Positions 6,833-14,127 of a DNA stretch of 44,430 nt are shown one piece after another. Location: NCBI GenBank assembly GCA_035457425.1, contig DATIBR010000127.1, forward strand, positions 1 through 44,430, read 5' to 3'. This DNA is from Terriglobales bacterium (lineage in GTDB: Bacteria > Acidobacteriota > Terriglobia > Terriglobales > Acidobacteriaceae). Numbering within the stretch: the first letter of the stretch is position 1; every line of letters begins with the position of its first letter. The translations under genes and the position numbers were made by a program. Below the pieces are notes generated by a model. The model had not been told where the DNA came from. It searched no databases and saw only the letters and a list, made by a program, of their open reading frames with translations.

Positions 6833-7930
6833 ATGGATCTGGTCCTCATTCGTTTCGTCTTCATCGTCGTCCTGGCCACGGTCTGCTACTTCCTGCAACC
6901 TTTCGGTCTGGACCAATTCCCTCGCCTGGCCGCTGCGGGCGCCGGCGCCTTCATCGGCGCTACGGTCGTGCTGTTCGAGTGGCGGCTGCGGACGGTCAGC
7001 CTGAAGCGGCTGATCGGCGCGGTCATCGGCTCGATCACCGGCATCTTCGGCGCCTACCTGTTCTCGCTGGTCATCGGCAGCGCGGTCGACCCCGGCCACA
7101 CCCGCAGCTTCCTCCAGCTCCTGGTGATGCTGCTGATGGCCTACGTGGGGCTGATCGTGGGCGCGAACAAGGGCGACCTGCTGAACCTCTCGGCGCTGGG
7201 CGGGGTGTTCGGCGGCGAGAAGCAGGGGAAGCGGAGCTACAAGATATTGGATACCAGCGTGATCATCGACGGGCGCATCGCGGACATCGCGGAGACCGGC
7301 TTCCTCGACGGCGTGATCGTGATCCCGCAGTTCGTGCTGCGCGAGCTGCAACTCGTCGCCGACTCGGCTGACTCCCTCAAGCGCAACCGCGGGCGGCGCG
7401 GGCTCGACATCCTGCAGCGCATCCAGAAGATCGCCCACCTCGACATCCAGATCGTCGAGGACGACTTTCCGACCGTGCGCGAAGTGGACATGAAGCTGAT
7501 CGAGCTGGCGAAGGCCTACGACGGCAAGGTCGTGACCAACGACTTCAACCTGAACAAGGTGGCGCAGCTGCACGGCGTCGAGGTGCTGAACATCAACGAG
7601 CTGGCCAACGCGCTCAAGCCCATCGTGTTGCCGGGCGAGGCGATGAAGGTGTTCATCCTCAAGGAAGGCAAGGAGTACAACCAGGGCGTGGCCTACCTGG
7701 ACGACGGCACCATGGTGGTGGTCGACAACGCGCGCAAGATGATCGGCAAGAACGTGGACATCTCGGTGACGTCGGTGCTGCAGACCACCGCCGGCAAGAT
7801 GATCTTCGGGAAGTTCGCGGAGAGCGGGCTGCCGCCCCGGCCGGCGCCTCCGGCGGCGGACTCCTCGGGCAAGCACCAGGCCGCGGCGAAGCCGCAGCCG
7901 GTCATCATCGAGCGGCCCGCGAGCGAGTGA
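6833..7930 (+). CDS. YacL-type membrane PIN-TRAM domain protein
   Basis: A 365-residue protein with four N-terminal membrane segments (residues about 3-110), a PIN ribonuclease-fold domain (LDTSVIIDGRIADIAE, then acidic residues including KVVTNDFNLNKVA) and a C-terminal TRAM domain (GEAMKVFILKEGKEYNQGVAYLDDGTMVVVD), followed by a Pro/Ala-rich tail. This is the order in the Bacillus YacL family. PIN domains use a cluster of Asp residues for metal-dependent RNA cleavage, and the conserved D residues are present. The start at 6833 is chosen because GGAGG lies six bases before it; an upstream in-frame ATG at 6770 would add residues with no family match. The biological substrate is not known for most YacL homologues. 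Confidence 0.9.
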   Translation: MDLVLIRFVFIVVLATVCYFLQPFGLDQFPRLAAAGAGAFIGATVVLFEWRLRTVSLKRLIGAVIGSITGIFGAYLFSLVIGSAVDPGHTRSFLQLLVMLLMAYVGLIVGANKGDLLNLSALGGVFGGEKQGKRSYKILDTSVIIDGRIADIAETGFLDGVIVIPQFVLRELQLVADSADSLKRNRGRRGLDILQRIQKIAHLDIQIVEDDFPTVREVDMKLIELAKAYDGKVVTNDFNLNKVAQLHGVEVLNINELANALKPIVLPGEAMKVFILKEGKEYNQGVAYLDDGTMVVVDNARKMIGKNVDISVTSVLQTTAGKMIFGKFAESGLPPRPAPPAADSSGKHQAAAKPQPVIIERPASE

Positions 7931-10333
7931 TCACAGCGTCAGCTTGAAGCGCGCGTTCTGCGCCTGGAGTTCGGCCATGAGCTTCTCGTAGGCCGGGTCG
8001 CCCTGCAGCGGCTTGAAGTTCGGATCGTTGCGGAACAGCGGGTACGCCGGCATGCCGAGGTCCGCGGTCTTGCGGATCCAATCCACCGCCAGCTTCTTCT
8101 CTCCCAGGAGGGCGTAAGCCATGGCGATGTGGTAGGCAGCGTGGTGGAAGTGCGAGCTTTCCCCGCCGCGCTGGATCGCGATCCGGATCTGCTCGAGCGC
8201 GGTCTTGCGGTCGTGGTCAGCGGCGGCCACCACCGCGTAAACGCTGGCGTAATCGCCCTGCGGATCCTGGTCGATGTGCTTCCGCACCAGGGCGAGCGCC
8301 TCATCCTTTCTTCCCAGGGCCAGCAGCGCGATCCCCAGCTGGTAGTTCTCCTGCAGCCGCATGTCGGTGCGGGTAGCGGTGGCGGGCGGGGGGTTGCGGA
8401 ACGCCTTCACGGCTGCCTCGAAACGCTGCTGGTAAAGCAGGTTGCGTGGGATCCGGTAGTAGGCCCCAGCATTGTTCGGATCGAGAGAGAGCGCCTTCTC
8501 CAGTTCGCGCTCCGCCTCGTCGAACAAGCCAACGTGGTTGTAGAGCTGTCCCAGGATGCTGTGGCCTTGCGACGAATTCGGGTTGAGCTTGAGGCCGTGG
8601 TGCACCGCGCGCGCGGCGGCTTCGTGCGGAAAGCCGTGCAGGCGCGTCCAGAGGCGGATGCTCTCGGCGATGTAGGCATCGGGCAGGTCGGGGTCCAGAG
8701 CGATGGCGCGCTCGACCGCCGCCTCGGCCTTCGCGTCCATCTCGCGCTCGTTCACTCCGATGAAGCCATTGCCGGCGTAACACGACGCCAGGAATGCCTG
8801 CCCTTGCGCGAACTGCGGGTCGAGGGCGACCGCGCGCTCGGCCAGTTGCGTGCCGACGCGCCACTCCGGGTTGGGCGGCATACGGTAGGTGCTGCGCGCG
8901 CGCAAGTACAGCTCGTAGGCTTCGGGCTTCACTCCGGCGGCGGCATTGAGGCGGGAATCCTCCTCGGGGGTGAGCACGACGCGGACCTTGCCCGCGACCG
9001 CGCGCGCCACGTCGTTCTGCAGGGCGAGCACGTCCTTGAGGTCGCGCTCGTAGCTCTGCGACCACAGGTGTCGGTCATTGCGAGCGTCGATGAGCTGGGC
9101 GGTGATGCGGACGCGATCCCCGGAGCGAAGCACCGAGCCCTCCACCACGGCGTCCACGTTGAGCTCGCGCGCGATCTCGGGCAGCGGCTTGCGCGTGCCC
9201 TTGTACTGCATCACGGAGGTCCGCGAGATGACGCGCAGCGCGCTGATCTGGGCCAGGCGCGAAGTCATCTCCTCCGTCATGCCGTCGGCGAAATACTCCT
9301 GTTGTGGATCGCCGGAGAGATTCGCCAGCGGGAGCACGGCGAGGGATTCGATGCGCGCCGCCGTTCCGGGCGGCGGCGAGCCTTTGCGCGTCCAGGCATA
9401 AGTGCCGAGAGCAGCGAGTGCGAGCAGCAGCGCGGACGCCGCCCAGAGGAGCGCGCGGCCGCGCCGCGGCCTCGCGGGAGCCTGCAAGGCGGCGAAGGAC
9501 GACCGGCCGGCGCTCAACCGGCGCAGGTCGACGGCCATCTCCCTGGCGGATTGGTAGCGATGGTCGGGGTCTTTCTCCAGCGCCTTGCCGATGATGTGTT
9601 CCATCTCGGGCGGCAGGTTCCCGTTGAGCGCCCGCGGCGGGACCGGAGGCTGGCGGAGGATCGCGTCCGTCAGCATGGGCGTGCTCACCTGCGGGAAGGC
9701 CCGCTTTCCAGTGGCGAGCTCGTAGAGCACGGCGCCGGCGGCCCAGAGGTCGCTGCGCTCGTCGGCGGGCTCGCCGCGCAGCTGCTCAGGTGCCATGTAG
9801 GGCAGCGTGCCGGCGATGCCGCCGGCGCTCGTCATGCTCTCGGTCGCCGAGGCGGGCGAGGGCTGCAGCAGGCGCGCGAGGCCAAAATCCAGGATCTTGA
9901 GGCGGCCATCGGGCGTGACGCGCAGGTTCCCCGGCTTCAGGTCCCGATGGATGACGCCCTCGGCATGCGCCGCCGCGAGGCCCTCCATGAGCTGCCCGCC
10001 GAGCTCGAGGAGCTGCTTTTCGCGCAGCGGGCCCGCTTCGAGCTGCGCGTCGAGCGTGATGCCGGGGATCAGCTCGGTGACGAGGAAGTCCACGCCGGCG
10101 TCGCTATCGAAGTCGAAGACGGTGGCGATGTTGGGATGGCTGAGGCGGGAGAGCGTGAGGGCCTCGTTGCGGAAACGGCGGCGGCTGCTCTCGTCGGCGA
10201 GCATGCCGGGCGGCAGGACCTTGAGGGCGACGTCGCGGTCGAGCCGGTCGTCGTGTGCGCGGTAGACTACGCCCATCCCGCCCGCGCCGATCTGTTCGAG
10301 GATGCGGTAGCGGCCAAGCGTCTGCAAGTTCAT
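7931..10333 (-). CDS. Membrane Ser/Thr protein kinase with TolB-N-like and TPR sensor region
   Basis: An 800-residue protein. Residues 8-270 are a Hanks-type kinase with the Gly-rich loop GAGGMGVVY, Lys38, HRDLKPGN (129-136) and DFG (149-151), all intact. A membrane span lies at about 293-314. Outside it, residues 329-455 form a FlgO/TolB-N-like domain (LAVLPLANLSGDPQQEYF, ADGMTEEMTSRLAQI), and the rest is a TPR array (LDPDLPDAYIAESIRLW, LNPNSSQGHSILGQLYN). This domain order is widespread in Acidobacteriota. Its stop codon abuts the stop of yacL (convergent, no gap). It diverges from ispD across a 92-bp gap. The phosphorylation targets cannot be inferred. Confidence 0.92.
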   Translation of the reverse strand: MNLQTLGRYRILEQIGAGGMGVVYRAHDDRLDRDVALKVLPPGMLADESSRRRFRNEALTLSRLSHPNIATVFDFDSDAGVDFLVTELIPGITLDAQLEAGPLREKQLLELGGQLMEGLAAAHAEGVIHRDLKPGNLRVTPDGRLKILDFGLARLLQPSPASATESMTSAGGIAGTLPYMAPEQLRGEPADERSDLWAAGAVLYELATGKRAFPQVSTPMLTDAILRQPPVPPRALNGNLPPEMEHIIGKALEKDPDHRYQSAREMAVDLRRLSAGRSSFAALQAPARPRRGRALLWAASALLLALAALGTYAWTRKGSPPPGTAARIESLAVLPLANLSGDPQQEYFADGMTEEMTSRLAQISALRVISRTSVMQYKGTRKPLPEIARELNVDAVVEGSVLRSGDRVRITAQLIDARNDRHLWSQSYERDLKDVLALQNDVARAVAGKVRVVLTPEEDSRLNAAAGVKPEAYELYLRARSTYRMPPNPEWRVGTQLAERAVALDPQFAQGQAFLASCYAGNGFIGVNEREMDAKAEAAVERAIALDPDLPDAYIAESIRLWTRLHGFPHEAAARAVHHGLKLNPNSSQGHSILGQLYNHVGLFDEAERELEKALSLDPNNAGAYYRIPRNLLYQQRFEAAVKAFRNPPPATATRTDMRLQENYQLGIALLALGRKDEALALVRKHIDQDPQGDYASVYAVVAAADHDRKTALEQIRIAIQRGGESSHFHHAAYHIAMAYALLGEKKLAVDWIRKTADLGMPAYPLFRNDPNFKPLQGDPAYEKLMAELQAQNARFKLTL

Positions 10334-10408
10334 CGCACCGCTCGCATGGTTCGCGGATGTTAGGACAAGCCGGCCGCCCGGTCAACCGGCCACAGGCAGG
10401 CTGAGGTG

Positions 10409-10414
10409 TATACT
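10409..10414 (+). promoter_or_regulatory. Probable -10 box of ispD
   Basis: TATACT lies 11 bases before the ispD ATG, and no Shine-Dalgarno sequence is visible between them. The transcript would then have a leader of only a few bases. No convincing -35 box is present at 16-18 bases. Confidence 0.45.
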
Positions 10415-10425
10415 TTTCGCCCCTC

Positions 10426-11202
10426 ATGAAGGTCATCGTCATCATTCCGGCGGCGGGACTGGGCACGCGCATGTCGGCGGCCGCTGCCAGGAAAGACAAG
10501 AAGGCGCCGGGCAAGAAGGCGCCCCTGCCCACCAAGCAGTTCGTCGAGCTGGGCGGAGTGCCCATCCTGGTGCATACGCTGCGCAAGTTCCTGCTATCGC
10601 CGCAGGTCGCGGAGATCTTCCTCGCGCTGCGCAAGCCCGAGGCCGAGCAGTTCAAGGCGCAGCTGGAGAAAGAGCTGAAGCCGGCGGGCGGCAAGCGCGT
10701 GCAGATCGTCGAGGGCGGCGAGCATCGCCAGCAGTCGGTCGCGAACGCGCTCGCCAAGGTGAAGGCTGCGGCCGACGACATCGTGCTGGTGCACGACGCC
10801 GTGCGGCCCTTCGTCGACAACGAGATCATCGCCAGCGTGATCGCGGGCGCGCAGAAGCACGGCGCGGTCATCGCGGGCGTCCCCGCGGTGGACACCATCA
10901 AGCAGGTGGACCGGACCGCGGAGGGCGCCATCGTCGCGTCCACCATCCCACGCGAGCGCGTGGTGCAGGCGCAGACGCCGCAGGGCTTCCGCTACGACGT
11001 GCTGAAGAAGGCCTTCGACGACGCGCAGGCGGAAGGGTTCCTCGGGACCGACGAGGCCTCGCTGGTCGAGCGCATGGGTCACGACGTCGCCGTCGTGATG
11101 GGCTCGCCCAAGAACATCAAGATCACCACGCCTGACGACCTGGAGCTGGCGGAGTTCTTCGTGGCGCAGGAGGACAGGCGGCGGGCAAGCTTGACCGGAT
11201 GA
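10426..11202 (+). CDS. ispD: 2-C-methyl-D-erythritol 4-phosphate cytidylyltransferase
   Basis: A 258-residue enzyme of the MEP isoprenoid pathway that joins CTP and MEP to make CDP-ME. It has the nucleotide loop PAAGLGTRM near residue 8, the substrate lysine in PTKQF, the metal Asp in VHDAVRPF and the C-terminal GSPKNIKITTPDDL, all family signatures. Unusual: between GTRM and PTKQF there is a Lys/Ala/Pro-rich insertion (SAAAARKDKKAPGKKAPL) of about 14 residues relative to the usual short loop. Its partner ispF follows, but a GxxExxY cassette with inverted ends sits between them. Divergent from the TPR kinase. Confidence 0.96.
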   Translation: MKVIVIIPAAGLGTRMSAAAARKDKKAPGKKAPLPTKQFVELGGVPILVHTLRKFLLSPQVAEIFLALRKPEAEQFKAQLEKELKPAGGKRVQIVEGGEHRQQSVANALAKVKAAADDIVLVHDAVRPFVDNEIIASVIAGAQKHGAVIAGVPAVDTIKQVDRTAEGAIVASTIPRERVVQAQTPQGFRYDVLKKAFDDAQAEGFLGTDEASLVERMGHDVAVVMGSPKNIKITTPDDLELAEFFVAQEDRRRASLTG

Positions 11203-11216
11203 AGAAGCGAAAACCT

Positions 11217-11671
11217 TACCGCGGATGAACGCGGATGAACGCGGATAAAAATATTTCTGAAATCCCGCTGCTGCACCGTGAGCTCACGGAGAAGGTCATC
11301 GGGCTCTTCTACGAGGTCTATAACGAGCTCGGCCATGGGTTCCTCGAATCCGTGTACCGGAATTCCTTCCTGATCGCGTTGCAGCAGGCTGGGTTGAGTT
11401 GCAGCTTCGAAGTGCCGGTGCCGGTGTTTTTCCGCGGTCAAGATGTGGGGCAGTTCCGCGCAGACATCCTGGTGGAGGCAAGGTGCTTATCGAGCTAAAA
11501 GCAGTTCAGCACCTGGAGAAGAGCCACGAAGCACAGCTCTACAACTACTTGAGGGCGACGGAGATCGAGGTCGGCCTGCTGCTGAACTTCGGGCCGCGTC
11601 CTGAGTTCAAGCGCATCGCTTTCTCGAATGAAAGGAAAAGGATCCGCGTTCATCCGCGTTCCTCCGCGGTA
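11217..11671. mobile_element. Candidate GxxExxY cassette with 30-bp inverted ends
   Basis: The left end 11217-11246 and right end 11642-11671 are inverted copies with one mismatch in 30 bases. Each arm is a 10-base word (GCGGATGAAC) repeated two to three times after TACC. Weaker similarity (AAACC) extends outward. Between them is a single frameshifted GxxExxY gene whose start codon lies in the left arm and whose last codons lie in the right arm. The cassette separates ispD from ispF, genes commonly adjacent or fused. No target-site duplication is evident. Mobility is inferred, not shown. Confidence 0.6.
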
Positions 11672-11680
11672 GGGGTTTAA
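11235..11680 (+). pseudogene. GxxExxY protein (PD-(D/E)XK-like), single-base frameshift
   Basis: The first part (from 11235) contains the GxxExxY signature as GHGFLESVY, then VPVPVFFRGQDVGQFRADILVE. The frame then goes to a stop near 11498. A shift of one base at about 11478-11482 restores KVLIELKAVQHLEKSHEAQL and YLRATEIEVGLLLNFG, the family's second half. Restoring a single G (GAG GGC AAG) would repair it. The shift falls between the Asp and the E-x-K of a PD-(D/E)XK core, so the current product should be inactive. The final residues (RIRVHPRSSAV) are encoded by the right inverted repeat, and the stop TAA is directly followed by the ispF ATG. The function of intact family members is poorly known. 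A sequencing error is the main alternative. Confidence 0.85.
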
Positions 11681-12205
11681 ATGCGCATCGGCTACGGCTG
11701 GGACTCACACGAGTTCAAGAAGGGCATTCCGCTGAAGATCGGCGGCGTGGAACTGCCGCACGGCAAGGGGCTGGCGGGGCACTCCGACGGCGACGTGCTG
11801 CTGCACGCGCTGACCGACGCGCTGCTGGGCGCCATCGCCGCCGGCGACATCGGGACCTATTTCCCGTCCGACGATGCGCGCTGGAAGGGCGCCGACTCGG
11901 TGGTCTTCCTGCGGGCGGCGATGGAGCAGGTGCGCCGCGCCGGCTACAGCATCGCGAACGTGGATTCCACGCTCATCCTGGCCGAACCCAAGCTCTCGCC
12001 GCACGCCAAGAAGATCCAGGCGCGCGTGGCCGCGCTGTTGCGCATCGAGCCGAACTGCGTGGGGATCAAGGCCAAGACGCCGGAAGGCATGGGCACCGAC
12101 AACGCCGCCATCGCGCACGTCACGGTGCTCTTGGTGCGCCGCGCCCGGAAACCGCGCGCGCGCCTGGCGGCCGCCGCCCACGCCGACCGCGGCGCGGAAC
12201 AGTAA
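11681..12205 (+). CDS. ispF: 2-C-methyl-D-erythritol 2,4-cyclodiphosphate synthase
   Basis: A 174-residue MEP-pathway enzyme that cyclises CDP-ME 2-phosphate. The zinc ligands Asp8, His10 and His42 are at the same positions as in E. coli IspF (GWDSHEF; HSDGDVLLHAL), and KTPEGMGTDNA covers the conserved C-terminal substrate region. The last 15-20 residues are an Arg/Ala-rich extension. The ATG follows the cassette's stop codon without a gap, and the only candidate ribosome site is AGGGG at 11671-11675, directly at the edge of the right inverted repeat. Translation may therefore depend on sequence brought by the cassette. Confidence 0.96.
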   Translation: MRIGYGWDSHEFKKGIPLKIGGVELPHGKGLAGHSDGDVLLHALTDALLGAIAAGDIGTYFPSDDARWKGADSVVFLRAAMEQVRRAGYSIANVDSTLILAEPKLSPHAKKIQARVAALLRIEPNCVGIKAKTPEGMGTDNAAIAHVTVLLVRRARKPRARLAAAAHADRGAEQ

Positions 12206-12221
12206 GATCCAGGAGCGACCT

Positions 12222-14120
12222 GTGAAGAAAGCACTGCTGCTATTGCTGCTCTCCGCCTGCGCCTGCGCGCAACAACCGCCCGCCAGCCAGAAGGTGAAGG
12301 ACACCACCGCCGCCGCCGACGGCTGGGAGACGCCGGCCGAGAAGGCGGACTATGGCACCACGCCGCGCTACGACGAGACCATGGCCTACGTGAAGCGCGT
12401 GGCCGCCGCCGCGCCCAGGCAGGTCAAGCTCGACACCTTCGGCAAGACGCCGGAAGGCCGCGACCTGTGGGTCGCGATCGTCTCGAAGGACGGCGTGTTC
12501 GATCCGGAGCGCGTGCGCAAGTCGGGGCGCGCGACCATCCTGATCCAGAACGCCATCCACGCCGGCGAGATGGACGGCAAGGACGCCTGCCTCGCGCTCC
12601 TGCGCGAGATGGTCGTCACCAAGTCCCAGGCGAAGCTGCTCGACAACGTGGTGGTGCTGATCATCCCCATCTACAACGCCGACGGGCACGAGCGCTTCGG
12701 CGCGTACAACCGCATCAACCAGAACGGCCCGGCCGAGATGGGCTGGCGCACGCAGTCGCAGAACCTGAACCTCAACCGCGATTACCTGAAGGCCGACGCG
12801 CCCGAGACGCGGGCCTTCCTGCAGCTGTTCCAGCGCTGGCTGCCCGACTTCTTCGTCGACGACCACGTGACCGACGGCGCCGACTACCAGTACGACACGA
12901 CGTACGCCATCGACGTCGGCCCCGACATGCCTGCGGCGACCGCCGAGTGGCTGGAGCAGCAGCTCAAGCCGTACATCGAGAAGTCGGTCTCGGACTCCGG
13001 GCACGTCATCGGCGAGTATGTGGGCGTGGGGGAGGCGAACCCGCGGCTCGGGCTCTCGGTCAGCCAGGACCCGCCGCGCTTCTCGACCGGCTACATGGTC
13101 ACGCAGAGCCGTCCGAGCCTGCTGGTCGAGCAGCACATGCTCAAGGACTACAAGACGCGCGTGACCGGCAACTACGAGCTGCTGCGCGCCATCCTGGAGG
13201 TTCTGAACCGCGACGCGGCAAAGGTCGTCGCGATGAACCAGCAGGCGGACGAGCAGACCATCGCGCGCGGCCGCGAGGCGCAGACCGCCACCTACATCCG
13301 CAAGCCGGACGAGTTCCCGCTGCGGCTGGTCACGGCCGACGACACCGTCCCGTTCCGCTTCCTCGGCTACAAGCGGACGACGTCGCTCAGCGAGGTCTCG
13401 GGCGGCGTGTGGAACCAGTACACCCACGAGAAAGAAGAGATCGAGCTGCCGCTGCATCCGAAGCTCAAGCCCTCGCTCACGGTGCCGATCCCGGGCGCGT
13501 ACATCGTGCCGGCGCAGTGGGACAAAGTCATCGACGTGCTGCGCGCGCACGGGGTCCGCATGCAGCCGACGACCGCGGCGTGGTCGGGCGAGGTCGACAC
13601 CTACCGCTGCAATCCGAAGTGGGCGGAGCGGCCGTTCGAGGGCCACCACGTGCTGGGCGGCGGCTCGCCGTACGGCAGCACGCCCCCGGCGGACTGCAAG
13701 CCGGCGCGCGAGAAGCTTAGCTTCCCCGCAGGCTCGATGGTCGTGCCGATGGACCAGCGCGCCGCCAAGGTCGCCATCCACTGGCTCGAGCCGCAAGGTC
13801 CGGATTCGGCGGTGACCTGGGGATTGTTCGACGCCGTCTTCGAGCAGAAGGAGTATGGCGAGCCGTACGTGCTCGAGAAGCTGGCGCGCGAGATGCTGGC
13901 GAACGACCCCAAGCTCAAGGCCGAGTTCGAGGAGAAGCTGCGCACCGACCGCGAGTTCGCCGCCAACGCCTACGGCCGCCTGAACTGGTTCTACCAGCGC
14001 TCGCCGTGGTGGGACGCGCGGATGGGGCTGTACCCGGTGGGCAAGGTGCAGAAGCTCGAGGGGATCCCGCTGGAAGCGCCGAAGCCGCAACCGAAAAAGC
14101 GGAAGCTGTTCGGCCGATAA
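12222..14120 (+). CDS. Secreted M14-family zinc carboxypeptidase
   Basis: A 632-residue protein starting with GTG, six bases after AGGAG. The signal peptide VKKALLLLLLSACACAQ contains LSAC, a possible lipobox, so it may be a lipoprotein. The M14 zinc site is NAIHAGEMDGKDA (His and Glu) with the third ligand in DDHVTDGADYQYD. NLNLNRDYLKAD is the substrate-binding Arg region. The M14 domain takes up the first half, and the remaining ~300 residues resemble the extension seen in large bacterial M14 peptidases that act on peptides in the envelope. Placed just after ispF (16-base gap), probably by read-through rather than shared function. Confidence 0.9.
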   Translation: MKKALLLLLLSACACAQQPPASQKVKDTTAAADGWETPAEKADYGTTPRYDETMAYVKRVAAAAPRQVKLDTFGKTPEGRDLWVAIVSKDGVFDPERVRKSGRATILIQNAIHAGEMDGKDACLALLREMVVTKSQAKLLDNVVVLIIPIYNADGHERFGAYNRINQNGPAEMGWRTQSQNLNLNRDYLKADAPETRAFLQLFQRWLPDFFVDDHVTDGADYQYDTTYAIDVGPDMPAATAEWLEQQLKPYIEKSVSDSGHVIGEYVGVGEANPRLGLSVSQDPPRFSTGYMVTQSRPSLLVEQHMLKDYKTRVTGNYELLRAILEVLNRDAAKVVAMNQQADEQTIARGREAQTATYIRKPDEFPLRLVTADDTVPFRFLGYKRTTSLSEVSGGVWNQYTHEKEEIELPLHPKLKPSLTVPIPGAYIVPAQWDKVIDVLRAHGVRMQPTTAAWSGEVDTYRCNPKWAERPFEGHHVLGGGSPYGSTPPADCKPAREKLSFPAGSMVVPMDQRAAKVAIHWLEPQGPDSAVTWGLFDAVFEQKEYGEPYVLEKLAREMLANDPKLKAEFEEKLRTDREFAANAYGRLNWFYQRSPWWDARMGLYPVGKVQKLEGIPLEAPKPQPKKRKLFGR

Positions 14121-14127
14121 CGATGGA

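Noticed and set aside
11217-11671. Classical insertion sequence with transposase
   Set aside because: No transposase motif (DDE, HUH or serine/tyrosine recombinase) and no target duplication; the only gene is of the GxxExxY family.
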